64,000 bases of DNA. Origin: Holothuria scabra (taxonomy: Eukaryota; Echinodermata; Holothuroidea; Aspidochirotida; Holothuriidae). The notes below the pieces were generated by a model, which saw only the letters and a program-made list of their open reading frames with translations, had not been told where the DNA came from and did not search any database. Made by a program: the position numbers and the translations under genes. Of this stretch, positions 35,463-46,887 are shown piece by piece; position 1 is the first letter of the stretch; every line of letters starts with the position of its first letter. The stretch lies in NCBI GenBank assembly GCA_037179385.1, contig CM074179.1, forward strand, positions 620,001-684,000. The letters run 5' to 3'.

Positions 35463-36598
35463 TACATCTAATCATAGTTTATATATACTTCCCTGGTTGG
35501 GACACTTAACGTGTACCTATATGTACACATGTACAAGCCAAAGGAGTTCAGAAAAGTGCGTCACGTGACACTGATGGTGCACACAATCGAATCGCGAGTA
35601 AACACTGCATTAACACTCAACCGAAAAAGTACAAAAAAGTACGAATGAATAGATTGGTGTTTGAGTGAACTGAAGTACCAAAAAGTAAGTGGTCACCTTC
35701 GCATGCGCCCAATGAGGTCATTCAAGTTCTTTTGCCCAGCTGTGTTGGGCCTATTCTAAAATACTAGACAATTCGCGACGAGCCTGTGAGATCACTTTGC
35801 AACCGGAATATGCCATGTTATCATACATGTACAAGGTAAGGGCTGAAAAACCGTATTCTGGGTTATACCCTGTTAATTTAACTAGGAATTAACTCACGGT
35901 GCTGTTTAGAGACTGCTATGTGCCGGTTAGCATATTACGTTACGTAGTAATGGCGAGACTACACATGTATTACTGTATACTATACCGTTTGTACGGCAAC
36001 CTCGCACATTACGACGAGCACAATTTCTGTCGTTTTTCAATGAGCTGGACTGCTTTGTTTCTTTTAATTGCGACATTAGTACCAACATCATGTGCAAATT
36101 TTACCCCTCCCATCGGGTGGGTCACAAAAGTGTTTTAAAAGCCTTTTCGAGTGCCTTCGACACGATGAGCACTGTAGTGCGTGTTCTGTAGTACAGAACC
36201 GACTGTTGCTTTGCTAGCGGGATGTGCACTATCACAGCACTATCACTATCACACCACTAAATATGAGTTTCCCAACCAGGGTATGGTGTAATAACTATGA
36301 TCTAACTACCTCATAACGAGAAAATTCAGTACTGAAGCAAGGATTTATACTCGCGTGTTAAAAAGCTGAACTAATAATGTACATCAGAAGAGCGTAGAAT
36401 ATTTGCGTAAAATCTATACAAATTCCATTCAAAAGAAAAAAAAAGAAATAAAAAAAACTAACAGCATATGACAAGAACAGAGAAGAAAGAGAACTTGAGA
36501 GGAAGAGAAGAAAAGTGAACGAAATGTACGGAAAGATTAAAATGAAGTAGATGTCCTCATTCTATTGACCAAGTCAGCGGATACATAGTATGTTTAGT
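35463..36598. other. Non-coding with one possible signal-peptide exon
   Basis: A plus-strand frame from ATG at 36040 reads MSWTALFLLIATLVPTSCAN, a plausible secretory signal. It is followed by a weak donor (ATCGG|GTGGGT) and a stop at 36138. A possible upstream exon ends at ACAAG|GTAAGGG near 35836. No continuation was recognised. Confidence 0.25.
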
Positions 36599-36676
36599 TT
36601 ACTTATAAACAGAGGTTAATTTCTCAATATTAGAGTCACGTCTTTTCCACAGCGAAGCTCTAGATGCTATAACAGT
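36599..36676 (-). CDS. Terminal exon of a putative WW-domain-like gene
   Basis: A good acceptor (GTTACATCTTTCAG) is followed by 25 codons, TVIASRASLWKRRDSNIEKL..., and a TAA at 36599-36601. It begins in phase 0. The exon at 39905-39958 ends in phase 0, so the two can join directly. A paralogous exon lies at 29659-29790. The tail is basic and Ser-rich; no domain recognised. The link to the WW-like exons rests on strand, order and phase only. Confidence 0.4.
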   Translation of the reverse strand, partial: TVIASRASLWKRRDSNIEKLTSVYK

Positions 36677-37466
36677 CTGAAAGATGTAACATTCTTTTCT
36701 ATACTATAGTAATCAATATGAAGTGCATAGTAAAATGACAATGGATAAAGGAAACATAATGGAACATTTTGGCCGATTTTGATTATTCGCAACTACCATA
36801 CTAAATATCATAATCATGATCATTCATTATGAATATTAAAATTTTACTGGAAAGTAGAAAAAATCAGCTTACAGAAATGTGTATAAAAATATAACATCAT
36901 ACTCTGTGCGATCTTTTAACAAAAATAAACTCATGAGCTACATGCTGCTTTTTCTCTGAAAAGGCAAACTGGGTTTCTAATGATTAGTGTATATTGCACT
37001 TTATGGAAAAAGGGGTCCAGGAAAACCAATCCCCTTTCAAATTAATTATATTGTATAACTGAAAATTCATATTTCAGCTTGCCTTTGCATCTAACTGAAA
37101 ATTATTCATGAGGCCAACTTTCATTTCAATTAATTTTGGGAGTATTTTTAACGTGATGAAGATCACTACCACGCTCCTTTTCTCTGTTTCGCATCGTCCA
37201 CCTGTAAATGAGAAAACAAATTTTAGAGGTTCAGAGATTTTGCGCAAGTTTCCATCAGTCTCACAGCGGTATCATTGGTTTTTTCTAATTTTCTAGTTTG
37301 AATCCCTCGCAATGTAATTTCTGCATTTACATGGAGTTCAGTCTCAAAGGATAGCGAATAGTCTTTGACAGCCCCTTAAATGTCCTGTCGCTTGTAAATA
37401 TGGATGAAAAACGATCAAGCAATAGATTTCGTGTTGCAGCAAATTCCACAATGGAAGTTTAATTTC
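36677..37466. other. Intron or intergenic DNA
   Basis: 36790-36850 is a diverged copy of 35290-35345 (CCATACTAAATATCAT.ATCAT). A good minus-strand acceptor (TTCTCATTTACAG, exon start 37201) precedes a short open stretch (GTGGACGATGCGAAA). No convincing donor or phase was found. Confidence 0.35.
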
Positions 37467-37613
37467 GGGAAGACGCGCACTGTTTAACAAGGTGTGTCTT
37501 GATTGGCTGTTGCCATTGTATTGTATCGGTTGTATTCTTTTTTCGGGTTAGGGATTAAGGTTATCGTTAGCCAGTTAGGGAATTTCTTGTTAAACAGCGC
37601 GCATCGTCCCGAA
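37467..37613. mobile_element. 147-bp MITE with GCGC.CTGTTTAACAAG ends, copy 1
   Basis: The left end CGGGAAGACGCGCACTGTTT (then AACAAGG) pairs with the reversed right end TCGGGACGATGCGCGCTGTT (then TAACAAG). A second copy is at 38637-38790 and an isolated end lies near 30015. No coding capacity. Confidence 0.7.
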
Positions 37614-38636
37614 GTTTCGATACTTTGAATTTATTTTAAAACTTCTCATATGACTTGCACTCCTTTCTTATTATTTTGAAAATCTGCTACCCTTTCATTT
37701 TGCATCTCTTTGTTTGAATGACAACATTCCATATTATTATGCAAATCAATTTTGTTGGCACTTCCAGCTTTCGCACAATCGTTTATTTGAGAACACTCCA
37801 CTAATAACATTTTTAGCATCTTACTGTACGGTTCAACAAGGAGCCATAACAGGTTCAAGGACTATCCTGTTATTACCCCTTTACCATCCAAGAGGGTTAC
37901 GCCAGAATGGCGTTAGGAAGGAAATCCAGCCGATCTTATTTGTGTAAGGAGTTGTATGAGAAAGAGACGCAAGGTTCTATAGTGCCTTTGTTTCCAGGGT
38001 GACACCAAAAATTGCCCGACAGAGATCCCAAGCTTCCGTGGAACGTAACTGGTACAATATGAGCGCACTCCAAAATTTGTTTTCTTTTTAAAAAATATTT
38101 GAAAATCTGAAGCTTGAATTGGAGAAGAGAGTAGCTAACTTTATGACAGAATGGGGGGTTTTCTTTAACAGTTATCCTGCTCATCAATGAGGTGGCGCGG
38201 AAAAATAAATATCATGCAGATTCAAAGGAGTTGTTGAAATATACTTCTCAAAATTGTTTGGCTTCCTCTCAACATATTTTTCAAAAATGGAGCTGAGATA
38301 TTGAGAACATTTAACGGCAGAGAATTTGAAAAAAGGTTTAATTTGTAATTAAGAAGTAAAAAAATGATCGGTAGTCTTTATTGAAGATCAATCTGCCTTT
38401 CCAAGTCCACCTGGGCAAAATCAAGACTGGAGTTGGTTGAGGTTTCATATTTTGTAGTAAGATGAAGATGGACATTTGTTTTACATTTTACAACGTTTGA
38501 AAATCTGGAGATGATATTTTAAAACAAAAATTGAGTTTTGAAAAGGAAATTTGAGATTTTTTTTTTCTTAATCATGAAAAAATTGACATGTTTTCGTCTT
38601 AGGGAAATGTATAGACTTGAACAACGTTTCCAGCCC
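37614..38636. repeat. Non-coding with an inverted piece of repeat R4
   Basis: 38200-38540 reads, on the opposite strand, like 25061-25260 (AAAATATGAAACCTCAACCA, CTTCAGTCTTGATTTTGCCC). 37936-38187 has an open frame on the minus strand but no domain or paralogue. Confidence 0.4.
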
Positions 38637-38790
38637 GGCTAATGTGCAATGTTTAACAAGGAATTTCTTGGTTGGTTGTTGTCCTTGTATTGCATCAATT
38701 GTATCCTTTGTCAGGGTAACGTATTATGTTAGGGATTACCGCTATCATTAGCCAGTTAGGAAACTTCTTGTTGAAAGGTGGGCATTGGTC
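38637..38790. mobile_element. GCGC.CTGTTTAACAAG MITE, copy 2
   Basis: Shares TGTTTAACAAGGAATTTCTTG, GTTGTCCTTGTATTGCATC and TAGCCAGTTAGGAAACTTCT with copy 1. The ends are more diverged. Confidence 0.6.
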
Positions 38791-39060
38791 CTCCATCCAT
38801 TAAGGATTTTAAAGAGTGGTTCACAATTTAAACGGTTGTTTACATTGGTTTTTCTGAAATGTTTTACTTGTTAGCTTTGTCTTTCGCGGAAAGTAGCCTC
38901 AACTTAAAGCATACATGTAGACAATAGCCTTTGTTTTGGGATGAAATTGAAAAGAACGGAAGGTGTCTTAATTAAAAAGATTTAGTCATGAGATATTTAA
39001 CAATAGAAAGCAAAAGAGAAAATCCGTCAATCGAATAGCAGCACCTCAAAAGAATTAATA
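38791..39060 (+). repeat. Segment shared with the 5' flank of the NLR2 NACHT exon
   Basis: Matches 56150-56335 (AAAGCATA..TGTAGAC.ATAG, TTTTGTTT.GGA, GAAAAGAA.GGAAG, GTCAATC.AAT). A little upstream, TGTA.AGACTTGAA at 38610 matches 56095. Either a third, lost NLR copy or a dispersed repeat would explain this. Confidence 0.5.
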
Positions 39061-39904
39061 TGTTTTCAAGTATACGAATTGTCTGGAAGTTATTTCATAT
39101 GCCCTCCTTTAAAAACTTTGCATCTGTCACCACGCAACCACACGTGTTCCAAGAAGGTACCGTACGTAGTAAACTCTGTAACTTAAAAGGTAAAAACGTG
39201 GCATGTTTTGCTACCATTGTGATTTTTATGAAATGGTGCCTGTTAATTGCATTCTGCTTTACTACGAGCGTAATATCTTTTTTACTCTTTCAATGAAACT
39301 CTCTAACCCTCTTTGGAACTTGAAAATTAAAACTTAGTTTTGAAATATAACGAGATTTATTAACACGTGAAAATGTCTTCAGGAAAATTGTGAATTCAAT
39401 GTTTTTCAGGATGGGCGTACCACTGGAAAATCAAATACCTGAATTGACTCAAAGAAAGAAAATAACACCAGTATTTGCTTACTACATCATTTGGGAAATT
39501 CTTAGAACACAAGATTTCAAACTAGTTAAATCACAGGGCCTGACGGGTGCCATTTTTCGCGATATAGAAAATGATTTGGACAAAATGTCTTACAGTTTCG
39601 CTTTAAAGAACGATGACGCTACATGACACAGCTTGCACACAGGTGGCAACACCCGGATAATTTCTGGATATATACATTTTAAAAGTACCAACTTGACATC
39701 TAGCCAGCATGCTCTTTTCTGCAGACAGGAATACCTCCTGGTTTGACCACACATAAATTTTGCCTTCCTGATGTTTGTTTGTTTTTGACCTACTTGCTTG
39801 TAAACTTGCAAGCCGTTTCCAGACGAATTTTTCAAAGAAAAGAATGCATGTTCTTAGGCTATTGGTTTCTAATATGAATAGATAATTATCTGTAGGAAAC
39901 TTAC
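39061..39904. other. Non-coding with one coding-like plus-strand frame
   Basis: From ATG at 39411, after an acceptor-like TTTTTCAG, a frame runs to 39626 encoding MGVPLENQIPELTQRKKITP and about 50 more residues with coding-like composition. No family recognised and no donor. It would lie inside an intron of the minus-strand WW-like gene. Confidence 0.3.
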
Positions 39905-39958
39905 AGCCCTTTTGTAATCTTCGTCACTCATCACGCTACTTCCAAACTGAGGCGGACG
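39905..39958 (-). CDS. Second recognised exon of the WW-domain-like gene
   Basis: Bounded by a good acceptor (TTTGTTTCCTGTACAG) and a consensus donor (GTAAGT). Length 54 bp, phase 0 at both ends. Encodes RPPQFGSSVMSDEDYKRA. Joined to the preceding exon it gives ...TTGLWQ then RPPQFG, which fits the end of a WW domain, where the second Trp is followed by a conserved Pro. The acidic SDEDY segment follows. Which protein it belongs to is unknown. Confidence 0.5.
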
Positions 39959-40767
39959 CTGTACAGGAAACAAAAACATTTTGTTGGCATCGATGGTCAT
40001 AGTACATATCACGAAGAAAACAATCGCAGCTCATATTTTTTATAGAATTTATTGATGTTGTCTGCTATTTTACTCTCATCATAGAGTTTTAATGAGAGAG
40101 AGGCGAGTAGTCAATGTCATGGTAAATGGACAATCCAAAGCAGGGAAACCATTTATCTAGTTTTCTGTTAACATTTCCTTTATTGTCAATTTCTGCATTA
40201 TTATGGATTGCGAAAACCTCTAGCCTACGAATCGTAAATATTAAAATTAAAAATAGTATTCCGGGACAAAATTAGGGCTTAAGTACCTCAACACAGTTTC
40301 TGCCAGTCTTCAGAAATTCACTTTTGTGAGGGTATGCACTGGGGGTACGTCATTAACTTCATAATGACGGGGATGTCACGCTATTTTGGACAGGAAACTT
40401 ATCTAATAGAAGATGGGCTAGGCTTTTACCTAATTCTCGTCAACCTTTCATCACGATGTCTACTCAAAATCTATCTTTCGTACAAGTGGATAGTTCTAGG
40501 AATGCTTTCGTGGAAAATGATGAATATTTTAGTGTCCTAAATGCATTTTGAAACAAGCCATTCTGCATAATATATCAAAGGCTGGTTTCTGTTTTCCCTC
40601 TATTTGAGAGCAATATTGGGCTAATGTCCTTGCACGGGAAGCGGGAATATACTTTCTTTGCCCGGGTGAGCTGCAATCCGCTCAACAATTTTGACCTGGG
40701 ACTTTTAAGCCTAGCCCAGCTGAACATTATATTCACATTCCTTTTTTGATATAATGTTTATACTTAC
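39959..40767. other. Intron of the WW-domain-like gene
   Basis: No repeats or frames of note. The frame at 40334-40540 on the plus strand lacks any supporting context. Confidence 0.35.
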
Positions 40768-40826
40768 TTGCCAGAGACCAGTTGTGAGGTTCAAATAGTA
40801 CGTGTTTCTACATATTCCCCAAAATA
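40768..40826 (-). CDS. WW-domain-like exon
   Basis: Acceptor TTTTCTTGATTACAG, then 59 bp, then the consensus donor GTAAGTATA. Only one frame is open; it enters in phase 1 and reads FWGICRNTYYLNLTTGLWQ. YYLNLTTGLWQ fits the WW pattern (YY.N..T...W), and the next exon supplies the Pro. The first Trp of a normal WW domain should lie about 10-12 residues before YY; here a Trp lies 7 before, so the first strand may come from an upstream exon or be atypical. WW domains bind proline-rich peptides. Upstream exons (above 40826) were not found. Confidence 0.5.
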
Positions 40827-41039
40827 CTGTAATCAAGAAAATGACGGAACATTGAGCAAATTTAAACATACGGGTAATTTGCAGTGCAACTCCCTCACCC
40901 CTGTTTTCTCTCAGGTCAGCCCCCAATTTTTGGAATGTCTGGATCCCCGCCTGATAACATTAATCCCAGTAAGAAGAGTACAGATCATCCTATGTCCTGA
41001 GTCACTCTTGGCAGCTTGGAATTATTGTTACAGTTCAAT

Positions 41040-41053
41040 AATAATAATGATGA

Positions 41054-41092
<39 letters not shown>

Positions 41093-41930
41093 TGATATAG
41101 CGCTTAATCAATGGCATCAAAGTGCTTATAACAGTAAACGAAACTAAATAGCTAGTAAAAAGATAAGTTTTAAGTAATCTTTGGAAAATCAACAAAGATG
41201 GAGAATCCCTTATATGAGCTGGGATATCGTTTCAGAGACATGGACCAGCAACAGAGAAAGATTGTCCACCAAATTTCCTCCGAGATACCTGCTTCACTAA
41301 AGTATAATTGCAATTTGCAGATCTCAGAGCAGGACCAGGTTTGTAAAGTCGTATCAGGTTTTCCAGATAAATCGTAAGTATAAGTAAGAATGCGGAATTG
41401 CATTCTCTGCGTAAAAGGTAACTAGTGCAGCTTTGCCAAAATAGGAGTTATATGGTCGTTTGCTGGTGATCGAGAAATAATACGCGAAGCTTTGTTCTGT
41501 ATGATCTGCAATCGCTGGGTCTGGCTCTGAGGTATTCCAACTAAAAGAGTGCTACAATAGTCAATCTTTGAAATTAACAGGCTCCGTATGACTATTTTAA
41601 AGGCCTCGTTGGAGAGGAAGGTCTAACTTTACCAATATTCCGTATATGGTACGAACAACTCTTGAATATGTTTGAAACCTGAGGAACCATAGACAGGTTT
41701 TCATCAACAAAGATCCCAAGATTCTTGACAACATGCGATGGGGTAATAGTACAACCATCCCAAACAACGGAAACATTTCTACAAATACGATGATTATACG
41801 GTGACAATATATTAATTAAGTCAGTTTTAGATTCATTTAGTTTCAAGTAATTTTGGGACATCCATTCCTTGATATCATGTATGCAGTTTTGTAAGATTTT
41901 ACAGCCGATGTTACGCTGTGTGTTTTTGAG
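41040..41930 (-). mobile_element. 3' portion of an L2/CR1-like LINE
   Basis: The minus strand encodes, in two frames, the polymerase thumb and tail: KEWMSQNYLKLNESKTDLIN, VVKNLGIFVDENLSM, SCSYHIRNIGKVRPS, then QRLQIIQNKASRII and DHITPILAKLHWLPFTQRMQ. These are signature stretches of CR1/L2-type elements. The 3' end has AGCGCTATATC followed by a (GTC)n/(ATT)n tail at 41038-41100. RT catalytic motifs are missing; 5' truncated and frameshifted. Confidence 0.8.
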
Positions 41931-44900
41931 ATGTTAAGTATATTAGAACGAACTAGAAGCAACTGCTTGATTTATTCATATTCTGGTTCATCATTAAAGA
42001 AACTTAGAAGAAACGAAAAAAAATTGAGAAATGCAGCTACTGTTCCAAAGTAAGTTTGAGAGGACTTCACTTGACCTTTAAGTATTAATGTTCATAAATG
42101 ACGGTAATAACCAAGTTGAAATTTATTTCAGTAACATGCTGAAACAATTGGTAGAAAATACATTGATGATATAATATATAAATACCACAGAGCGGTTTCT
42201 TCTTCACTCCAACGTCTCTCTGGTTAGATTTGGAAAATGAATCAATCGGCATACATCTTGGTAACATGCAGTGGTTGAACCTACAAATTAGAAAAATAGA
42301 CCATGAAGCGTCCGTTATATTTCAAGAAGGCATCCATTCGGACGCATTTTAAGTACTTGTATTCGAAACTTCTTGCTCAGTTGAGTAGGGTTAACTTTAA
42401 TGCCATCTCAAGTATTTTTACGGGGGAGGGGCGAAAGTTATTACCGACTTTAAGCTACTTCTAAAATATGACGAAGAGTTGACATTTAATTTGTTTTAAT
42501 GCTTTTTGAATACAGCCCCCCCCCCCTCCCATATAAAATAATAGTCTATAACCAACCTTATTTTTGATGTGTCAAGGAGTGGCAGTTGTAACATATGATG
42601 GGAATTTTCCTTCGTTTCCCATATTCTTTTTTGAGGGTATTATCAGTAGAATGTGATACTCTATGTTTAAAATGAATTCGTTATTGTACGGCCATACTGA
42701 TAGCTGGAATTCTAGTGCCCGACCTGTTATTTTTACAGTTGTGCGGAGGGGCGGATTTAAGCCCCCCCCCATTCAAAAAAACATGACATGTTTCCAACGG
42801 AAAGAAAAAAAACAAAAAAAGAAGAAGAAGAAAAAGAAACTAAAAAAGAAGGAGAAAAAACCAAACCAGTGCCTTAACAAGGCTTTATTTCATTTAAATA
42901 TGACTAATGTGAAGTGTTAGAGTCGGTGAATATATTTCAACATTTATTATCTTAACAACGAAGTAAGATAAAAAATAAACTTGTAATTTTAGGCTTCAGG
43001 TCCGCTTTATGTTATGGTGGCATGGCGCTAGTAGAGCTGTTTTCACTTGGCAGTTAATAAAGTACTTGGCGGAATAAAATACCCCAAATGATCATCAGGA
43101 ATTGTTTTAAAATTTTTAACCCTTCTCTGTAAACCTCCCCAAACTTTGATGGTTTCTGAAATATTTCATCACCTATGAAAAAATGATGTGGAGTGTTGCA
43201 CAGTGTACGTATTCATTACCTAACCCTACAAATTTCTCTTTTAAGCGTTTATTACTAATCAACGTATATAGAAGTAGGATGCAGGGACAGACTGCAGCCC
43301 TCTTTCATTTTTCTGTGAAAATCGGGGAAATATGAAGGCAATTTTTTCAGGCACCGGAATAATTTTAATTATGTTCTATCACACATGGTTCTGAATCCCA
43401 AATTTAAGCATGCCTGGCGTACTTTAGCCGTTTCCTCAATTTTGTCCTTCATGCCCCTTCTTTCTGATAACAACCACTGGGAATACAGCAGCAAAAATTC
43501 AGACTTTTGTAGGAATAATTAGGTAGAAGACCCCCACTTGTGATTTGGAAATCGGTTGTGATGGATAATTGAACCTCTGTCGATGCAGATCCAGAATGCA
43601 AGTTTTGTCATGGAAATGTCGCATGCAATGCCAAATTACAGAGCGCTTCGCGCGCTTTCGTTTTGCTTGGTATTGTTTCTTGACCACTTTTTATAAGTAA
43701 CAGTATATAGTACTTCAGTAATTTTCCAAAGAGAACAATTTTATCTAGCATATCTTCACTTATCATCCTCCAAACTCCACACAAAGCAAAAGTCTGTGGA
43801 ATACACTAGGAGAGGTTCAATCCCCTTTATCTAGGGTTACCAGACATCCAGCTCTACTGGTACTTAGAGGAATTTGTGACATTCCAAAAGATGTCAGGAT
43901 TTCATGTATTTTTCATGGGATCTAAAGGTTCTACCCCAAATTTGCTTGCTGACGAAATATTTTAAAAAATTTCTGGTCGCAGTATTGGCCTAACCAGGTA
44001 ATATGCTGCTGCTGTGAATATGGATAATGACAACACTATGCTACCTCGTATTACTTCACAAATGCAAGGACTGTAGACGCCCTCGTTCCCTCATCCCACG
44101 TGTGCACATTAGGCATAAGGTTGCCTCTTTATAAATTATACCCTAAACCCCAACTTTTGTTGAAAAAGTTACAGCAAGGTCAACCAGACTTCTTATTATC
44201 AACTTTCTGTCAAATGTAGCTGCCATGTCCAGCACTATGTAAACAAAGAGTTCCACTGAAAACCTCATCCATAAAGACACAGACTGTTTATTCAGTGCAA
44301 GACAAGTTTGCAACTAGAGCTGCCTCAGCAGACCAGGACAATAGGGTTATCTCTTTGGACACATGTAGGTTCTTTGTGCTGGCACTGAAGCGTGATGAAT
44401 TGTGTAAATAAACAGAGACCAGACTGCATAGAGGTAGCTTATACCTAATGCAAGTTGTACTACTTCACGTATGGTGACGACCTAGTGCATATCGCGCGGA
44501 CTACCTACTATTGCACAAGTAGTACTTCGTCTGTTATCTTCGTTACCAAACAGCGCGGTCTGACAGTCCCGTGTTCCGAGAAGGGGAGTTCACGCACCGC
44601 ATGAGGTATGGCAAACTTTTCCCAAAGTCGCGGGTAGCATAGACAAGCCCAAATTTTGGGAATCCCAACATTGTGACGTCAAGTTTTAGGTTGGGTGTTA
44701 CGAAAACAAAAAATCCGCTACGCACCGCGCTAACCGATGGTGACACTCTCCTTTGATAGACTTCCCACAATTCCCAGCCCCCACCCTATTTAAAATCCGG
44801 GATCCACCACTGTCTATGAAATTCATTTCGAGTGGGTGGGGTGGGTAGAAGTGACCACAACCTTTGTCATTCTTTTATGACTTTTGCCACTATTAGTTGT

Positions 44901-45437
44901 GAGAAATATTACAGTCTGCCCCCAAATTATTTTTGCCAAGGTCTCCAAAGAGTAAATTCGGCCTTATGAGTCCAGCAGCATAACGGAGAAGACTCAGATT
45001 TTCTGGGGTTCCAACTCACAACCTATCGACTTCAAGTCCGCAGCTTTGCAGAGCACTAAATTAAGGTTACATTTAAAGTATACTGACTCTTTTTTTAAGG
45101 CTTTTTAGGATTTGACTTGAAGAAACTCTCGTTAAGGCAACTAATATTGCATTAGGTTGTATCTAGACACGCTTGAGAAACCGAAATAATTTCGGAAAGG
45201 GAGGAAAGCCACTCGTTCTAATAGACCTCTCGGACGGCGATTCATGTGTGTTCTCCTTTCCGGAAAAGTATGGTAAACCTAGCCACCACCCCTGCCACAA
45301 AGTGAATTCTAAAAAAAAAAACACCTATACGAATTGCCCATATAAAAACCTAAAAATAAACAACAAATTGACTTCAAAAGATGTTAAATTTAACACCAAA
45401 TTGCATTCAAGGGTACTTAAATGTTCGAAAATTTTAA

Positions 45438-45441
<4 letters not shown>
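41931..45441. other. Long non-coding stretch
   Basis: No gene supported in about 3.5 kb. It holds a C-run (42513-42526), an A-rich tract (42803-42860) and a possible reverse-transcriptase relic on the minus strand near 44240-44200 (LDMAATFD). A transposon piece at 44690-44815 carries CGCTACGCACCGCGCTAACC and a reversed end ATCCACCACTGTC. A tRNA-like remnant lies near 45015-45060. Confidence 0.35.

Positions 45442-45518
<77 letters not shown>
45442..45518. repeat. (TA)n microsatellite, about 38 copies
   Basis: Uninterrupted TA dinucleotides. First of several such arrays in the next 4 kb. Confidence 0.95.
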
Positions 45519-45520
<2 letters not shown>

Positions 45521-45933
45521 CTATGTATTAATATATATATTTCTATAAATTGGGATTTAGTCGGTATATGATATGAAAAAACGCGACTGTTGGGAGAACT
45601 CGACCCTTGGGCGAAAAAAAGTTTCGTCTGAACGTTTTACACACTGCTTTATATGGGAATGCGTAACTCTATGCGCAAATCCGATAAACCACATAATGTC
45701 TGTGCAATTACTTCGATGTTGACCAACCTACGTACATCTTTCCGTTGATACTAAGGACTTATGGGCCATTGAAATAACGTTATTTCAATGACCCCTCATA
45801 CATTTGTGTTCACGGATACGTGTACGTAAGTTGGTATACATTTACGTAATTACATGTACTACGTATGGTATGTGGGGATTTACCATACTGTTACGTATTC
45901 CCATTGAAAATGTGTGTCAAAACGTTAAGGGCT

Positions 45934-46370
45934 AACGGTTTTTTCGCCCTATGGGTAAATTCGCCCTATGGGTCGTTTTTTCAGACGATTTCTCGCCCTA
46001 ATCCGCAATTAGAAATATATATATATATATATATATACCATGTATTTATACTGTAAAAGCAAACAGTAGGGTTTTGTTTGCTTTTACAGCATAAATACGG
46101 TCGATATCTGCTCTTCTGCTTGAAGAATTGAGCACTCTGTCCAGTCTTGTTTTTTGGGCAATTATTTCTATTTGTATTTATATATATATATATGTATATA
46201 TATATACATATATATATATTTATGTATATATATATATATATATTTATATAAATACAAATAGAAATAATATATATATATATATATATATTTCTAATTGCGG
46301 ATAAGGGCGAAAAATAGTCTGAAAAACCGACCCATAGGGCGAATTTACCCATAGGGCGAAAAAACCGTTT
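45934..46370. mobile_element. Inverted-repeat element with TCGCCCTATGGG ends and nested hairpins
   Basis: The ends are near-identical inverted copies of about 85 bp (AACGGTTTTTTCGCCCTATG, GGTAAATTCGCCCTATGGGT, CGCCCTAATCCGCAATTAGA). Inside lie a hairpin at 46042-46098 (GTATTTATACTGTAAAAGC with its complement) and a second inverted pair, TTATTTCTATTTGTATTTAT, around a (TA)n stretch. No frame. Confidence 0.75.
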
Positions 46371-46491
46371 CAGCAAACCATTTAATCTTTCCTCCTGACA
46401 ATGCAGTTAACTGTAGATTTCCGTTCTTTTTAATTTATGTACTCATTTTTAATTTTTGTGCTCATTTTGTCTTTAACACTCTCTGAGGAAG

Positions 46492-46520
46492 GTCCCAGGG
46501 GGACTGAAAATTTCGAAATA
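46492..46520 (+). ncRNA. Degenerate hammerhead-ribozyme-like relic
   Basis: CTGAGGAAGGTCCCAGGGGG then ACTGAAAA keeps the layout of a hammerhead core (CTGANGA, hairpin II, GAAA) but with CTGAGGA for CTGATGA and no clear cleavage triplet. Probably the end of an old Penelope-like element. Confidence 0.4.
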
Positions 46521-46622
46521 TATTTGTAATCTTTCATACTCCTAAAATCTACCAGTTATGCTCTTTATTGCTTATTTTTCTGTATCTTATTTATTTCTCG
46601 GAGTATACGTGGAACTTCTCTG

Positions 46623-46626
<4 letters not shown>

Positions 46627-46712
<86 letters not shown>
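46627..46712. repeat. (TA)n microsatellite, about 43 copies
   Basis: Abuts the left flanking repeat of the Penelope-like element directly. Confidence 0.95.
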
Positions 46713-46714
<2 letters not shown>

Positions 46715-46887
46715 TCGAAAAGAGGTAGTAAAAAGTGCTTAAAAGTTTGCGGAAAAGTCCACGACGTGTCGGGTATAAACCCTTCATCAGGTGGCAAACA
46801 CCAAACTGAACAACCAACAGTAACAATTGGACACGACAAACATCAAATCCGAAGCGATCGCTGTAAAAACAGAACCGGACGAAAGTA
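46713..46887 (-). mobile_element. Inverted flanking repeat of the Penelope-like element, with mutated hammerhead
   Basis: Inverted copy of 48864-49017 (GGTCGAAAAGAGGTAGTAAA pairs with the right copy). On the minus strand 46797-46757 carries the hammerhead layout CTGATGA, GGG-loop-CCC, then GACAC and GTC. The conserved GAAA is GACA, which should abolish cleavage. Such inverted flanks are usual for Penelope-like elements. Confidence 0.75.

Noticed and set aside
44200..44260. Minus-strand LDMAATFD resembling RT motif A
   Set aside because: A single short motif without motifs B and C nearby; kept only as a remark in the non-coding entry.
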